Of a DNA stretch of 64,000 nucleotides, positions 1 to 7,914 are shown one piece after another (the stretch's first letter is position 1; every line of letters starts with the position of its first letter). The stretch is from Chryseobacterium sp. JAH (GTDB lineage: Bacteria > Bacteroidota > Bacteroidia > Flavobacteriales > Weeksellaceae), in assembly GCF_001507335.1 (NCBI RefSeq), contig NZ_LMAH01000002.1, positions 372,001 through 436,000 of the forward strand, in the 5' to 3' direction. Position numbers and translations under genes: made by a program. The notes below the pieces were generated by a model that searched no databases, was not told the DNA's origin, and was given only the letters and a program-made list of their open reading frames with translations.

Positions 1-1159
1 CTATACTTGACAGTTTTGCTAAATTTTTATATCCGTTGAAATCTTTCGCCAATAAAACAACCTGCGTCCTTCTATCAGGATCATCTTTAGTAAATTGTTT
101 CTGTTCGTAACGGTCTGAAATGTAAAATTCACAACCAACGACAGGAATTAAAGGCTCAGAAATAGGTTCAGTTTCATTGAACTCAGTTTTATTTTCTTCA
201 GCTTCCTGCTTTTTGGCTAAATATTCTTTATGTTTTTTTGAACGGTCCGAGTTGGCAGACTCTACAGCAGAAACGAATTTAAAAGCACCCATCATATTTC
301 CCAAATCGACCATTCCTACGGCAGGAAAATTCTCTTCGGTGGCCTTTTTTATTAAATCGTTTATGCTCGATGTCGCAGTCAATGTTGAAAAAACACTTTT
401 ATTATCGAAATTGAAATATCTACCTAAATCAATATCATCAATACTCCCTACATCAGATTGTTTTTTCTTATTATTAAAATCTGCAACCTGTCTTCTGATA
501 ACAATATCGAAAGGTTTTATAGGATTCGGATGAAGCGTTTTAAAATATGCCAACTGATCTTCTGAAGTTTTCAAAACCTCAGAAGGAATAATTCCGATAC
601 GCATCATTTCGAAGAAAACCTGAGCCGTTGCATTTACGTCAGCTGCAGCATTATGTGCTTCGTCAAACTTGTGACCGTATAATTTTTCATACAACTCTTC
701 AAGTTTCGGAGATTTGTATCTTCCGCCTCTCCCCCCGCCAAGCTGACAGTAATCTGTTCCCAGAATCATGGTATCAGCTTTTGGCTTTTCCTGAAGGTTA
801 TCCTGAATATTTTTTCTGAAAAATTCTGCTCCGACAATATTGTAATCGAACTCCACATTGTGTCCAGAAACAACTCTTACTCTTTCTAAAACTTGGGCAA
901 ATTCATTTAAAATCTCCTCCAGATCACGACCTTCTTCATTGGCAATTTTTGTTGTAATACCGTGAATTCTTGCGGCATTAAATGGTATGTCGTAACCTTC
1001 CGGTTTAATTATATAATCCTGGTTTTCAATTAACTGCCCGTTATCATCATGCAACTGCCATGCAATCTGAACCATTCTCGGCCAGTTGTCTGAATCTGAA
1101 AGCGGTGCATTGAAATTTTTTGGTAAACCTGTCGTTTCTGTGTCAAAAACTAAATACAT
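1..1159 (-). CDS. dnaE: DNA polymerase III alpha subunit with fused N-terminal 3'-5' exonuclease (5' part only)
   Basis: The first ~386 residues are present; the gene runs off the left edge. Residues 1-180 form a DnaQ-type proofreading exonuclease: Exo I FDTETTGLP near residue 5, Exo II GHNVEFDYNIVGAEF, Exo III DEAHNAAADVNAT. From about residue 250 the sequence becomes the PHP domain of a replicative polymerase alpha subunit (MVDLGNMMGAFKFV, then VVGCEFYISDRYEQ). An exonuclease fused to DnaE is known in Flavobacteria, where the full protein is about 1500 residues. The PHP metal ligands are missing: the usual HxH start reads VFSTLTATSS and TDHGN reads VDLGN, so only the fused exonuclease should proofread. 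The start is the ATG at 1157-1159, just before the Exo I motif. The call depends on the PHP segment; an isolated exonuclease would end near residue 180. Confidence 0.85.
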   Translation of the reverse strand, partial: MYLVFDTETTGLPKNFNAPLSDSDNWPRMVQIAWQLHDDNGQLIENQDYIIKPEGYDIPFNAARIHGITTKIANEEGRDLEEILNEFAQVLERVRVVSGHNVEFDYNIVGAEFFRKNIQDNLQEKPKADTMILGTDYCQLGGGRGGRYKSPKLEELYEKLYGHKFDEAHNAAADVNATAQVFFEMMRIGIIPSEVLKTSEDQLAYFKTLHPNPIKPFDIVIRRQVADFNNKKKQSDVGSIDDIDLGRYFNFDNKSVFSTLTATSSINDLIKKATEENFPAVGMVDLGNMMGAFKFVSAVESANSDRSKKHKEYLAKKQEAEENKTEFNETEPISEPLIPVVGCEFYISDRYEQKQFTKDDPDRRTQVVLLAKDFNGYKNLAKLSSI

Positions 1160-1357
1160 AAATTCTGTCTGACTTTTAATTAAAAAAAGAATGTAAAGTT
1201 AGTTTAAATTTTGCTCTTTATCATAATTTCAGGCTTGGGAATCTGTTGAGATATTCTAAAAAAAAATACAAAATTTAATATGTTAGCACACATACGTTTT
1301 GAGCTATTTACTTTATTCACATTGGTTTCATTTAAAGTTTTTACGCAAAAAACAATT

Positions 1358-1379
1358 TTACCTATCAATTGTTAGGTAA
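1358..1379. promoter_or_regulatory. 22-bp operator-like palindrome upstream of the E1 gene
   Basis: TTACCTA-n8-TAGGTAA, with CAATTG at the centre; only one position pair breaks the symmetry. It lies 26 bp upstream of the -7 box at 1406-1413, about -40 to -62 from the predicted transcription start. That suits an activator site or a repressor overlapping the -33 region. The cognate regulator is unknown. Confidence 0.5.
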
Positions 1380-1405
1380 TTATTTTCAAAAATCCAAAAT
1401 ATGTT

Positions 1406-1413
1406 TATCTTTG
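1406..1413 (+). promoter_or_regulatory. Bacteroidota -7 promoter box (TATCTTTG)
   Basis: Perfect match to TAnnTTTG, ending 6 nt before the ATG at 1420. The predicted transcript is leaderless or nearly so. No convincing -33 TTG is at the expected distance. The box lies downstream of the ATG at 1369, which therefore cannot be the start from this promoter. Confidence 0.55.
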
Positions 1414-1419
1414 CTTTCT

Positions 1420-3492
1420 ATGGAAAATACACTTCACGAAAAAGTTTCACAGGATATTTTACTTAAAGCTTACAACCACATGATGCTTGCCAAAGCAATG
1501 GCAGATATCTATGAGGAGAACAGAAATGTTTGCAAATATGTACACAGTACTTCGAGAGGCCATGAAGCAATTCAGTTGGCAACAGCTTATCAGTTGAAAA
1601 AAGAAGACTGGGTTTCTCCTTATTACAGAGATGAAAGTATTTTGTTGGGAATTGGTTTCGAGCCTTATCAGCTGATGCTTCAGTTGTTAGCAAAAGCTGA
1701 CGATCCTTTTTCGGGTGGAAGATCATATTATTCTCACCCTTCGAGCAGAAACGAAAATATGCCGAAGATGATCCACCAGAGTTCAGCAACAGGAATGCAG
1801 ACGATTCCTACGACAGGAGTTGCTCAGGGAATCAAATATATTGAAGATTTTGAATTAGAAAAATTTGAAAACAATCCTGTTGTCATCTGTAGTTTGGGAG
1901 ACAATTCTGTAACGGAAGGTGAAGTGAGTGAGGCGTTTCAGTTTGCGGCTTTGCACCAACTTCCCATCATTTTCTTAGTTCAGGATAATGAATGGGGAAT
2001 TTCTGTGACCAAAGAAGAAGCGAGAACTGTAGATGCTTATGATTTTGTGGCTGGTTTTGAAGGTTTGGGAAGAATGAGAGTAGACGGAACTAATTTCGCG
2101 GAAAGTTTTGAGGTAATGAAAAAAGCGGTTGATTTTGTAAGAACCGAAAGAAAACCATTGGTTGTCTGTGCAAAAACAGTTTTGATTGGTCACCACACTT
2201 CGGGAGTAAGAAGAGAATTTTATAGAGACGAAGAAGATTTAACAAAACACAGAGCAAAAGATCCGGGAGAAATCCTGCGAAATCAATTGCTGGAGTCTGG
2301 TACCGATGAAGAATTATTAAAGCAAATCACCAAAAAGGCAAGACTGGAAGCTGAAGAAGCATTTGAAAGAGCTCAAAAAGCCGAAGACCCGAAGCCTGAA
2401 ACCGTGATGCAACATATTTTTGCACCGACTCCGATTACAGAAGAAGTGGGAACCCGCGAACCAGAAGGAGGCGAAAAAATAGTGATGGTTGATGCAGCTA
2501 TTCATGCCATTCAGGAATTGATGTGGAAACATCCTGAAGCCTTACTCTACGGGCAGGATGTTGGTGAAAGAATCGGAGGAGTTTTTCGTGAGACGGTAAC
2601 GTTAGGGAAGAAATTCGGCAGCAAAAGAGTTTTCAATACAGCCATTCAAGAAGCTTATATCATTGGTTCTACGACTGGAATGAGTGCAGTTGGTTTAAAA
2701 CCGATTGTTGAAGTTCAGTTTGCCGATTATATTTATCCGGGAATTAACCAGTTGATTACCGAAATTTCAAAATCAAATTATTTAAGCAACGGGAAATTTC
2801 CTGTAAGCAATATCATCAGAGTTCCGATTGGAGCTTACGGCGGCGGCGGACCTTACCACAGTGGAAGTGTTGAAAGTATTTTAGCGAATATTAAAGGAAT
2901 TAAAATTGCTTATCCAAGCAATGCAGCCGATTTTAAAGGTTTATTGAAAGCAGCTTATTATGACCCGAATCCTGTAGTGATGCTGGAGCATAAAGGTTTG
3001 TACTGGAGTAAAGTTCCGGGAACTGAAGATGCAAAAACCATCGAACCTGCAGAAGATTACATTTTACCTTTCGGAAAAGGAAAAGTAGTGATTGAGGCTG
3101 ATGAAAATGAAATTAAAAAAGGAAATACCGTTGTCGTAATCACTTACGGAATGGGAGTTTACTGGGCAAAAGAAGCCGTGAAAAACTTCGGTGGAAAAGT
3201 GGAAGTAATCGATTTAAGAACCATCATTCCTCTGGATGAAGAACTGGTTTTTGAAAGAGTAAAAGCCCACGGAAAATGTATTGTTTTAACAGAAGAACAA
3301 CTGAATAATTCATTTGCCGAAGCTTTTGCACACAGGATTTCTAAAAACTGTTTTAAATATCTTGATGCTCCTGTAGAAACGATGGGTTCATTAGACACCC
3401 CGGCAGTTCCTATTAATTTAATTTTAGAAAAAGAAATGCTTCCAAATGCTGAAAAGCTCTCGAAGAAAATCGACGAAATGTTGAAATATTAA
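1420..3492 (+). CDS. 2-oxoacid dehydrogenase E1 component, fused alpha and beta subunits
   Basis: Thiamine-diphosphate-dependent decarboxylating subunit of a 2-oxoacid dehydrogenase complex, most likely branched-chain (2-oxoisovalerate). Both E1 halves sit in one 690-residue chain. The alpha half (to ~335) has the cofactor motif GDNSVTEGEVSEAF...QDNEWGIS. The beta half (from ~350) has LLYGQDVGERIGGVFRET, VEVQFADYIYPGINQL and GGGGPYHSGSVESI. The fused form is common in Bacteroidota, where alpha and beta are separate genes in most other bacteria. Start at 1420 (MENTLHEK), because the -7 box lies just before it and the extra 17 codons upstream look non-coding. A pyruvate-specific E1 cannot be excluded from sequence alone. 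A terminator follows. Confidence 0.88.
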   Translation: MENTLHEKVSQDILLKAYNHMMLAKAMADIYEENRNVCKYVHSTSRGHEAIQLATAYQLKKEDWVSPYYRDESILLGIGFEPYQLMLQLLAKADDPFSGGRSYYSHPSSRNENMPKMIHQSSATGMQTIPTTGVAQGIKYIEDFELEKFENNPVVICSLGDNSVTEGEVSEAFQFAALHQLPIIFLVQDNEWGISVTKEEARTVDAYDFVAGFEGLGRMRVDGTNFAESFEVMKKAVDFVRTERKPLVVCAKTVLIGHHTSGVRREFYRDEEDLTKHRAKDPGEILRNQLLESGTDEELLKQITKKARLEAEEAFERAQKAEDPKPETVMQHIFAPTPITEEVGTREPEGGEKIVMVDAAIHAIQELMWKHPEALLYGQDVGERIGGVFRETVTLGKKFGSKRVFNTAIQEAYIIGSTTGMSAVGLKPIVEVQFADYIYPGINQLITEISKSNYLSNGKFPVSNIIRVPIGAYGGGGPYHSGSVESILANIKGIKIAYPSNAADFKGLLKAAYYDPNPVVMLEHKGLYWSKVPGTEDAKTIEPAEDYILPFGKGKVVIEADENEIKKGNTVVVITYGMGVYWAKEAVKNFGGKVEVIDLRTIIPLDEELVFERVKAHGKCIVLTEEQLNNSFAEAFAHRISKNCFKYLDAPVETMGSLDTPAVPINLILEKEMLPNAEKLSKKIDEMLKY

Positions 3493-3498
3493 AAATTA

Positions 3499-3529
3499 AA
3501 ACCTCTAAATTATTTTTAGAGGTTTTTTT
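3499..3529 (+). terminator. Rho-independent terminator after the E1 gene
   Basis: Arms AAACCTCTAAA (3499-3509) and TTTAGAGGTTT (3515-3525), 11 bp perfect, loop of 5, then a T run. Confidence 0.85.
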
Positions 3530-3570
3530 GTACGGTTTTTGTTAACTTGGAGTAATAATCTATTTTTAAA

Positions 3571-4596
3571 ATGATCACAACAAAATATTTCAACTATAAA
3601 CAAATTGCCAATCTTGCAGGGATCCATCTTATCTGGCTAACTGCATGGAGCACTTTTGTAGCAGCTATCTATTACTTTTTCGAATGGCAGTGGATGACGA
3701 TTCCGTTAGTTCCATTGACGTTGGTGGGTACAGCAGTTGCATTCTTCGTAGGTTTTAAAAGCAATCAGGCTTACGACCGACTTTGGGAAGCCAGAAAAAT
3801 TTGGGGAGCCATCGTCAATTCTAGCCGATCATTTACATCGATGCTTTGTGCATTTGACACAGAAAAAGGCGAAATGCATTACATTAAAGACTTTAAGAAA
3901 CAGCTCGTTTACCGTCATATTGCATGGCTTTACACATTGAGGGAGCAGCTTTTGATTCCTACAGAATGGGAACATATGAGTCTTGACAGACATTTCGGAG
4001 AGATCAATACAAAAAGAAACCGATTGATTAAAGCCGGATTTCCGGATTATGTAAGAACACACCTTTTCCAACAAAAATATCTTTCGGAAGACGAATTTGA
4101 ACTGCAGGAAGACTATAAAAATTTCGCTACATACCTCAATTCAAAACAGGCAAAAGATTTAAACTATTTAAAGAATAAAAAAGTCATTACTGATTTTGAT
4201 CAGATGCAACTTCAGAATTGCCTGAATGATTTTTATGATTATCAGGGACAGGCAGAAAGAATTAAAAAATTCCCCTCACCACGACAGTTTGCCAACTCTG
4301 GATTTATTTTCATCGTCATCTTCATTATTCTTTTACCATTAGGTTTGGTGAGCGAATTCAGCAAATTAGGCGATTGGGGAATCTGGACCTGTATTCCTTT
4401 CTGTGTGATTGTAGGCTGGATTTATATCATCATGGAACTGGTGGGTGATTATTCTGAAAATCCTTTTGGCGGATTAATGTTTGACATTCCCATGCTATCT
4501 ATCTGCCGAACAATTGAGATCGACCTTCTTCAAATGATTGGAGAGCATGATGATCTTCCGGAACCTATCGCTTCTAAGAATGGGGTTTTGGTTTAA
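3571..4596 (+). CDS. Bestrophin-family anion channel
   Basis: 341-residue inner-membrane protein of the bestrophin family (formerly UPF0187), which forms pentameric ion channels. Two hydrophobic segments lie near residues 20-63, followed by the family signature FKSNQAYDRLWEARKIWGAIVN. A long soluble stretch (~100-240) follows, then two further membrane segments (~245-295) and the conserved tail GDYSENPFGGLMFDIPMLSICRTIEIDL. Length is normal for bacterial members. The gene is alone between a terminator and the convergent lrp gene. The start codon is the first ATG after an AT-rich spacer. The transported ion cannot be read from the sequence. Confidence 0.88.
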   Translation: MITTKYFNYKQIANLAGIHLIWLTAWSTFVAAIYYFFEWQWMTIPLVPLTLVGTAVAFFVGFKSNQAYDRLWEARKIWGAIVNSSRSFTSMLCAFDTEKGEMHYIKDFKKQLVYRHIAWLYTLREQLLIPTEWEHMSLDRHFGEINTKRNRLIKAGFPDYVRTHLFQQKYLSEDEFELQEDYKNFATYLNSKQAKDLNYLKNKKVITDFDQMQLQNCLNDFYDYQGQAERIKKFPSPRQFANSGFIFIVIFIILLPLGLVSEFSKLGDWGIWTCIPFCVIVGWIYIIMELVGDYSENPFGGLMFDIPMLSICRTIEIDLLQMIGEHDDLPEPIASKNGVLV

Positions 4597-4601
4597 ATAA
4601 A

Positions 4602-5060
4602 TTACAAAATTAATTCGGTCGTATTTTTCACTTCAGAAATGGTGAATGAACTTTGTGTACTCGCAATATGTTGAATTGTGGTAAGCTTGCTCAACATAAA
4701 ATTTCGGTAATCTTCCATGTCTTTTACACAGATTTTCAGAATATAATCATAGTCACCACTTACATGGAAGCATTCTGTCACCTCATCTAAAGTCATCACT
4801 TCTTTTTCAAACCGAAGCACATATTCTTTTTTATGCTGAGTCAATTTTACATGACAGAGAATAATAAAATTTTTATCAATCTTAGTTTTGTCCAAAATGG
4901 ACACGTACTTTGAAATTACGCCATTATTTTCAAGCTTTCTTACTCGTTCATAGACTGCAGTAATTGACAAACCGAGTTTATAAGACAACTCTTTGGTGGT
5001 TTGCTTACAGTCTTGTTGTAGAAAAAGCAGCAGTTTTTTATCGATTTCGTCAAATTGCAT
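4602..5060 (-). CDS. Lrp/AsnC-family transcriptional regulator
   Basis: 152 residues. The N-terminal winged HTH is FDEIDKKLLLFLQQDCKQTT...LGLSITAVYERVRKLENNGVI. The C-terminal RAM effector domain contains VTECFHVSGDYDYILKICVKDMEDYRNF, the glycine-containing amino-acid-binding loop. The start is placed at 5060 (MQFDEIDKK) because Lrp proteins begin directly with this helix; an in-frame ATG at 5114 would add 18 unrelated residues and run into the regulatory region. It is divergent from a sulfur-amino-acid lyase gene, so that gene is its probable target. Autoregulation is likely. Effector unknown, perhaps methionine or another amino acid. Confidence 0.9.
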   Translation of the reverse strand: MQFDEIDKKLLLFLQQDCKQTTKELSYKLGLSITAVYERVRKLENNGVISKYVSILDKTKIDKNFIILCHVKLTQHKKEYVLRFEKEVMTLDEVTECFHVSGDYDYILKICVKDMEDYRNFMLSKLTTIQHIASTQSSFTISEVKNTTELIL

Positions 5061-5081
5061 AGAAAATTTTTTGGCTAAATT

Positions 5082-5132
5082 TATTAAATTTAAATTAAAT
5101 AGACTTTTTATCATTAAAATTTAAATTTAATA
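5082..5132. promoter_or_regulatory. Inverted repeat between lrp and the lyase gene, candidate Lrp operator
   Basis: Exact 15-bp arms TATTAAATTTAAATT (5082-5096) and AATTTAAATTTAATA (5118-5132), 21-bp spacer, between two divergent starts. Lrp sites are AT-rich and multiple, so this fits. Low complexity means chance symmetry is possible. Confidence 0.45.
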
Positions 5133-5204
5133 GATTTAAAATCTAAATATTGAATATTCTGTTGTAATAAAACATAAAATGATTCACTTTTAAAACAAAA
5201 AAAT

Positions 5205-6431
5205 ATGGATCATTTTAATGCAGCAAACGAAATTCAGGATTTGCAATATTTTGGCGAATTTGGCGGAGTAAACCCATCGATTTCAGACAGTTCAACCTAT
5301 ACTTTTCTGTCTGCAAAAACTATGTTTGATACTTTTGAAGGAAATGCAGATGGCTGTTATTTATATTCAAGGCATTCTTCCCCGATGAATTTGTATCTTT
5401 CTCAGGCATTGGCCAAAATGGAAAATACAGAAACAGCTAACGTGACTGCTTCCGGAATGGGAGCGATTACTTCGGTTTTGATGCAGATTTGCAAAAGTGG
5501 TGATCATATTATTTCCAGCAGAACCATCTATGGTGGGACGTATGCCTTTTTAAAGAACTTCCTTCCACCATTGAATATTGATACTACTTTCTTAGATATC
5601 ATTGATTTTGAGTCAATTGAAAATGCGATTCAGCCCAACACAAAAATAATCTATTGCGAAAGTGTGAGCAATCCTCTGTTGGAGGTTGCTGACCTTAGAA
5701 AACTTTCCTCAATTTGCAAGAAACATAAATTAAAACTTATAGTAGACAATACTTTTTCTCCGCTTTCCATTTCACCAAGTCTTTTAGGTGCTGATATTGT
5801 CATTCACAGTTTAACTAAATTTATTAATGGTAGCAGTGATACGGTAGGCGGAGTTTATTGCGGTACTCAGGAATTTGTTAATGACACAAAAAATGTAAAT
5901 AACGGAGCCTGTATGCTTCTTGGTCCTACGATGGACAGCTTCAGGTCTGCAAGTATTCTTAAAAATCTGAGAACGCTTCACATCCGAATGAAACAGCACA
6001 GCCACAATGCAATGTATCTCGCTGAAAGATTTGAAAATGATGGATTGAAAGTTTCTTATCCAGGTTTACCATCTCACAAAAATCATGAGCTGATGAAGAG
6101 CATGATGCAGAAAGAATATGGTTTTGGTGGCCTTCTCACCGTAGACGCCGGAACGACTGAAAAGGCAAACGAACTGATGGAAATGATGCAGCACGAAAAT
6201 CTTGGATATCTTGCCGTGAGTTTAGGATTTTACAAAACATTATTCTCGTGCTCAGGAAGCTCAACTTCATCTGAAATACCTGAAGACGAAAGAGAAGAAA
6301 TGGGAATTTCAGACGGACTTATACGATTCTCTATAGGCCTAGACCACGATATTGAGCGTACTTATAAAAAAATGAAAGAATGCATGTTCAAAACTGGCGT
6401 TCTACACCATGAAACTATTTATACATCTTGA
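5205..6431 (+). CDS. Cys/Met-metabolism PLP enzyme, methionine gamma-lyase-like
   Basis: 408-residue pyridoxal-phosphate enzyme of the trans-sulfuration family (cystathionine gamma-lyase, methionine gamma-lyase, O-acylhomoserine sulfhydrylase). Visible motifs are YLYSRHSSPMNLYLSQALAKME (substrate and phosphate region), TASGMGAITSVL, the cofactor aspartate in IVDNTFSPL, and the Schiff-base lysine in HSLTKFINGSSDTVGG. The C-terminal half has FSIGLDH. An Lrp-type regulator is divergently transcribed next door, which points to amino-acid catabolism (methionine or cysteine breakdown) rather than biosynthesis. The exact reaction is inference. A terminator follows. Confidence 0.85.
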   Translation: MDHFNAANEIQDLQYFGEFGGVNPSISDSSTYTFLSAKTMFDTFEGNADGCYLYSRHSSPMNLYLSQALAKMENTETANVTASGMGAITSVLMQICKSGDHIISSRTIYGGTYAFLKNFLPPLNIDTTFLDIIDFESIENAIQPNTKIIYCESVSNPLLEVADLRKLSSICKKHKLKLIVDNTFSPLSISPSLLGADIVIHSLTKFINGSSDTVGGVYCGTQEFVNDTKNVNNGACMLLGPTMDSFRSASILKNLRTLHIRMKQHSHNAMYLAERFENDGLKVSYPGLPSHKNHELMKSMMQKEYGFGGLLTVDAGTTEKANELMEMMQHENLGYLAVSLGFYKTLFSCSGSSTSSEIPEDEREEMGISDGLIRFSIGLDHDIERTYKKMKECMFKTGVLHHETIYTS

Positions 6432-6433
6432 TT

Positions 6434-6469
6434 AAAAAATGCTGTTGAACTTTCAACAGCATTTTTTTA
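6434..6469. terminator. Bidirectional terminator between convergent genes
   Basis: AAAAAATGCTGTTGA (6434-6448) pairs with TCAACAGCATTTTTT; T run on one side and A run on the other, so it serves both the lyase gene and the glycosyltransferase operon. Confidence 0.85.
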
Positions 6470-6489
6470 TTTTAATAAGTTAGCTTACA

Positions 6490-7494
6490 TTAATTTTTAT
6501 GAAAATGTTTCGGGAAAGCTTCTTCAGGTTTCATTCTGAAAACATTCAGCAAAATCCACGATTTTAAAAAACCGTAGCCATAAGAGAACATTTGAATGTA
6601 AGTCGAAATAACAGCCATTCCGGCGATTGCAATGTTCTTTGTCACAATCATAGCGTGAATTAAAACCATGAAAGTATAAAGACCGTAAAACGCCAAAATA
6701 ATTCCTCGTCCAAGAATAAAATATTCAATAAAACCTAAAACATATCCCAGTAGAAACAAAGTTGGAAATGCAAAAGAGATCTTTACATATTTCGGATGTC
6801 TCTGATTTAAAATTGGCCTTGCACACCCAAACTGATATACCTGTTTTGAAAACTTACCAAAATCTACACGACGTTTGTGATAAACAGCGATATTATCGAA
6901 AAAAGCAGTGGTAAAACCGTTTTCCCAAAGCGTCATCGACAAATCTGGATCTTCACCGATTCTCATTTCAGAAAAACCTCCTACTTTCTCAAACACTTCT
7001 TTCTTCACTCCCATATTGAAACTTCTAGGTTGAAATTTTGAAACTGCCTTTTTATTCCCTCTTATTCCACCCGTTGTAAAAACGGAAGTCATAGAGTAAG
7101 AAATCGCTTTCTGCATCAGATTAAAACCTTTATGCGCCTTATCTGCACCACCAAAAGCATCACAAGGAATCATGAGAGTATCTTTTTTAATATTTTGAAT
7201 ATAATCTTTCTCCACAATCACATCGCTGTCTACAAAAACAAGCCATTCATTTGCAGCTCTTTTTGAACCATAATTTCTCGACAAACCAGGACCTGAATTG
7301 TCTTTTCTGAAATATTTAATATCTAAAATTCCATCAAAATTACCAATGGTAGGTTTCAGATCAATCAAAGAACCATCATCAACAATAATGATTTCAAAAG
7401 CTTTATCTGTTTGAAAGGTTAATGAATTGAGAAGTTCGAAAAGCTCGTCTTTTCGGTTAAAAATAGCAACAACGATGGAAATGGTTGGTTTCAA
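6490..7494 (-). CDS. Family 2 glycosyltransferase with C-terminal membrane segments
   Basis: 334 residues. A GT-A fold starts at the N terminus (ISIVVAIFNRKDELFELLNSL). The nucleotide-binding IIVDDGS is near residue 40 and the DXD-type metal site FVDSDVIV near 90. GGFSEMRIGEDPDLSMTLWENG is the acceptor-side ED motif. Hydrophobic segments at ~245-310 should anchor it in the inner membrane. It probably transfers a sugar to a lipid carrier or surface glycan. Last gene of a leftward three-gene set (12-nt gap after the preceding gene). Donor and acceptor are not predictable. Confidence 0.85.
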   Translation of the reverse strand: MKPTISIVVAIFNRKDELFELLNSLTFQTDKAFEIIIVDDGSLIDLKPTIGNFDGILDIKYFRKDNSGPGLSRNYGSKRAANEWLVFVDSDVIVEKDYIQNIKKDTLMIPCDAFGGADKAHKGFNLMQKAISYSMTSVFTTGGIRGNKKAVSKFQPRSFNMGVKKEVFEKVGGFSEMRIGEDPDLSMTLWENGFTTAFFDNIAVYHKRRVDFGKFSKQVYQFGCARPILNQRHPKYVKISFAFPTLFLLGYVLGFIEYFILGRGIILAFYGLYTFMVLIHAMIVTKNIAIAGMAVISTYIQMFSYGYGFLKSWILLNVFRMKPEEAFPKHFHKN

Positions 7495-7506
7495 AGTGAT
7501 AAAAAT

Positions 7507-7908
7507 TTAATTAAAAAACAAACTTGATTTAAAATAGATACACAAAACAATCGAAATTGAAAATGCAATGACCGAACCACTCAGAAACAGTAATTTAGAA
7601 AGACTTTTAAAATAGTAGAGCCCTAAATGATACAGCACAAAAAACACAACAAAGGAAACTACCAGTCCAATTATTGGACAAACAATAAAAGTCTGTACAA
7701 AATTTTCCATCGGTAGCGGATCTTTAAAAACGATAAAATAGAAAATGGAAGATACAATTAGCAGGCTTCCACTCCACAATTCTACTCTATATTTTGATCT
7801 TTTCTTTGGATTTTTATTTTCATCAAAGGATTTTGAATCTGAAAAACTCCCGAAGAAACTCAACAAATCACCAATAAATCCTAAACCGTCAAAAAAATCA
7901 AAAGGCAT
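7507..7908 (-). CDS. Hypothetical small membrane protein
   Basis: 133 residues, no family recognised. A soluble N-terminal part of about 45 residues rich in F, D, S and K is followed by three hydrophobic segments (about 47-63, 72-95 and 100-128). It lies 6 nt after the THUMP methyltransferase gene and 12 nt before the glycosyltransferase gene, on the same strand, so it is probably co-transcribed. The tight spacing and clean membrane pattern support it as a real gene. Confidence 0.65.
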   Translation of the reverse strand: MPFDFFDGLGFIGDLLSFFGSFSDSKSFDENKNPKKRSKYRVELWSGSLLIVSSIFYFIVFKDPLPMENFVQTFIVCPIIGLVVSFVVFFVLYHLGLYYFKSLSKLLFLSGSVIAFSISIVLCIYFKSSLFFN

Positions 7909-7914
7909 CTCCTA

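Noticed and set aside
177..533. Plus-strand frame of 118 codons opposite dnaE
   Set aside because: The minus strand encodes clear exonuclease and PHP motifs over the same bases.
1369..1419. Upstream start extending the E1 gene by 17 codons
   Set aside because: The ATG lies inside the palindrome and upstream of the -7 box; the extra residues do not look conserved.
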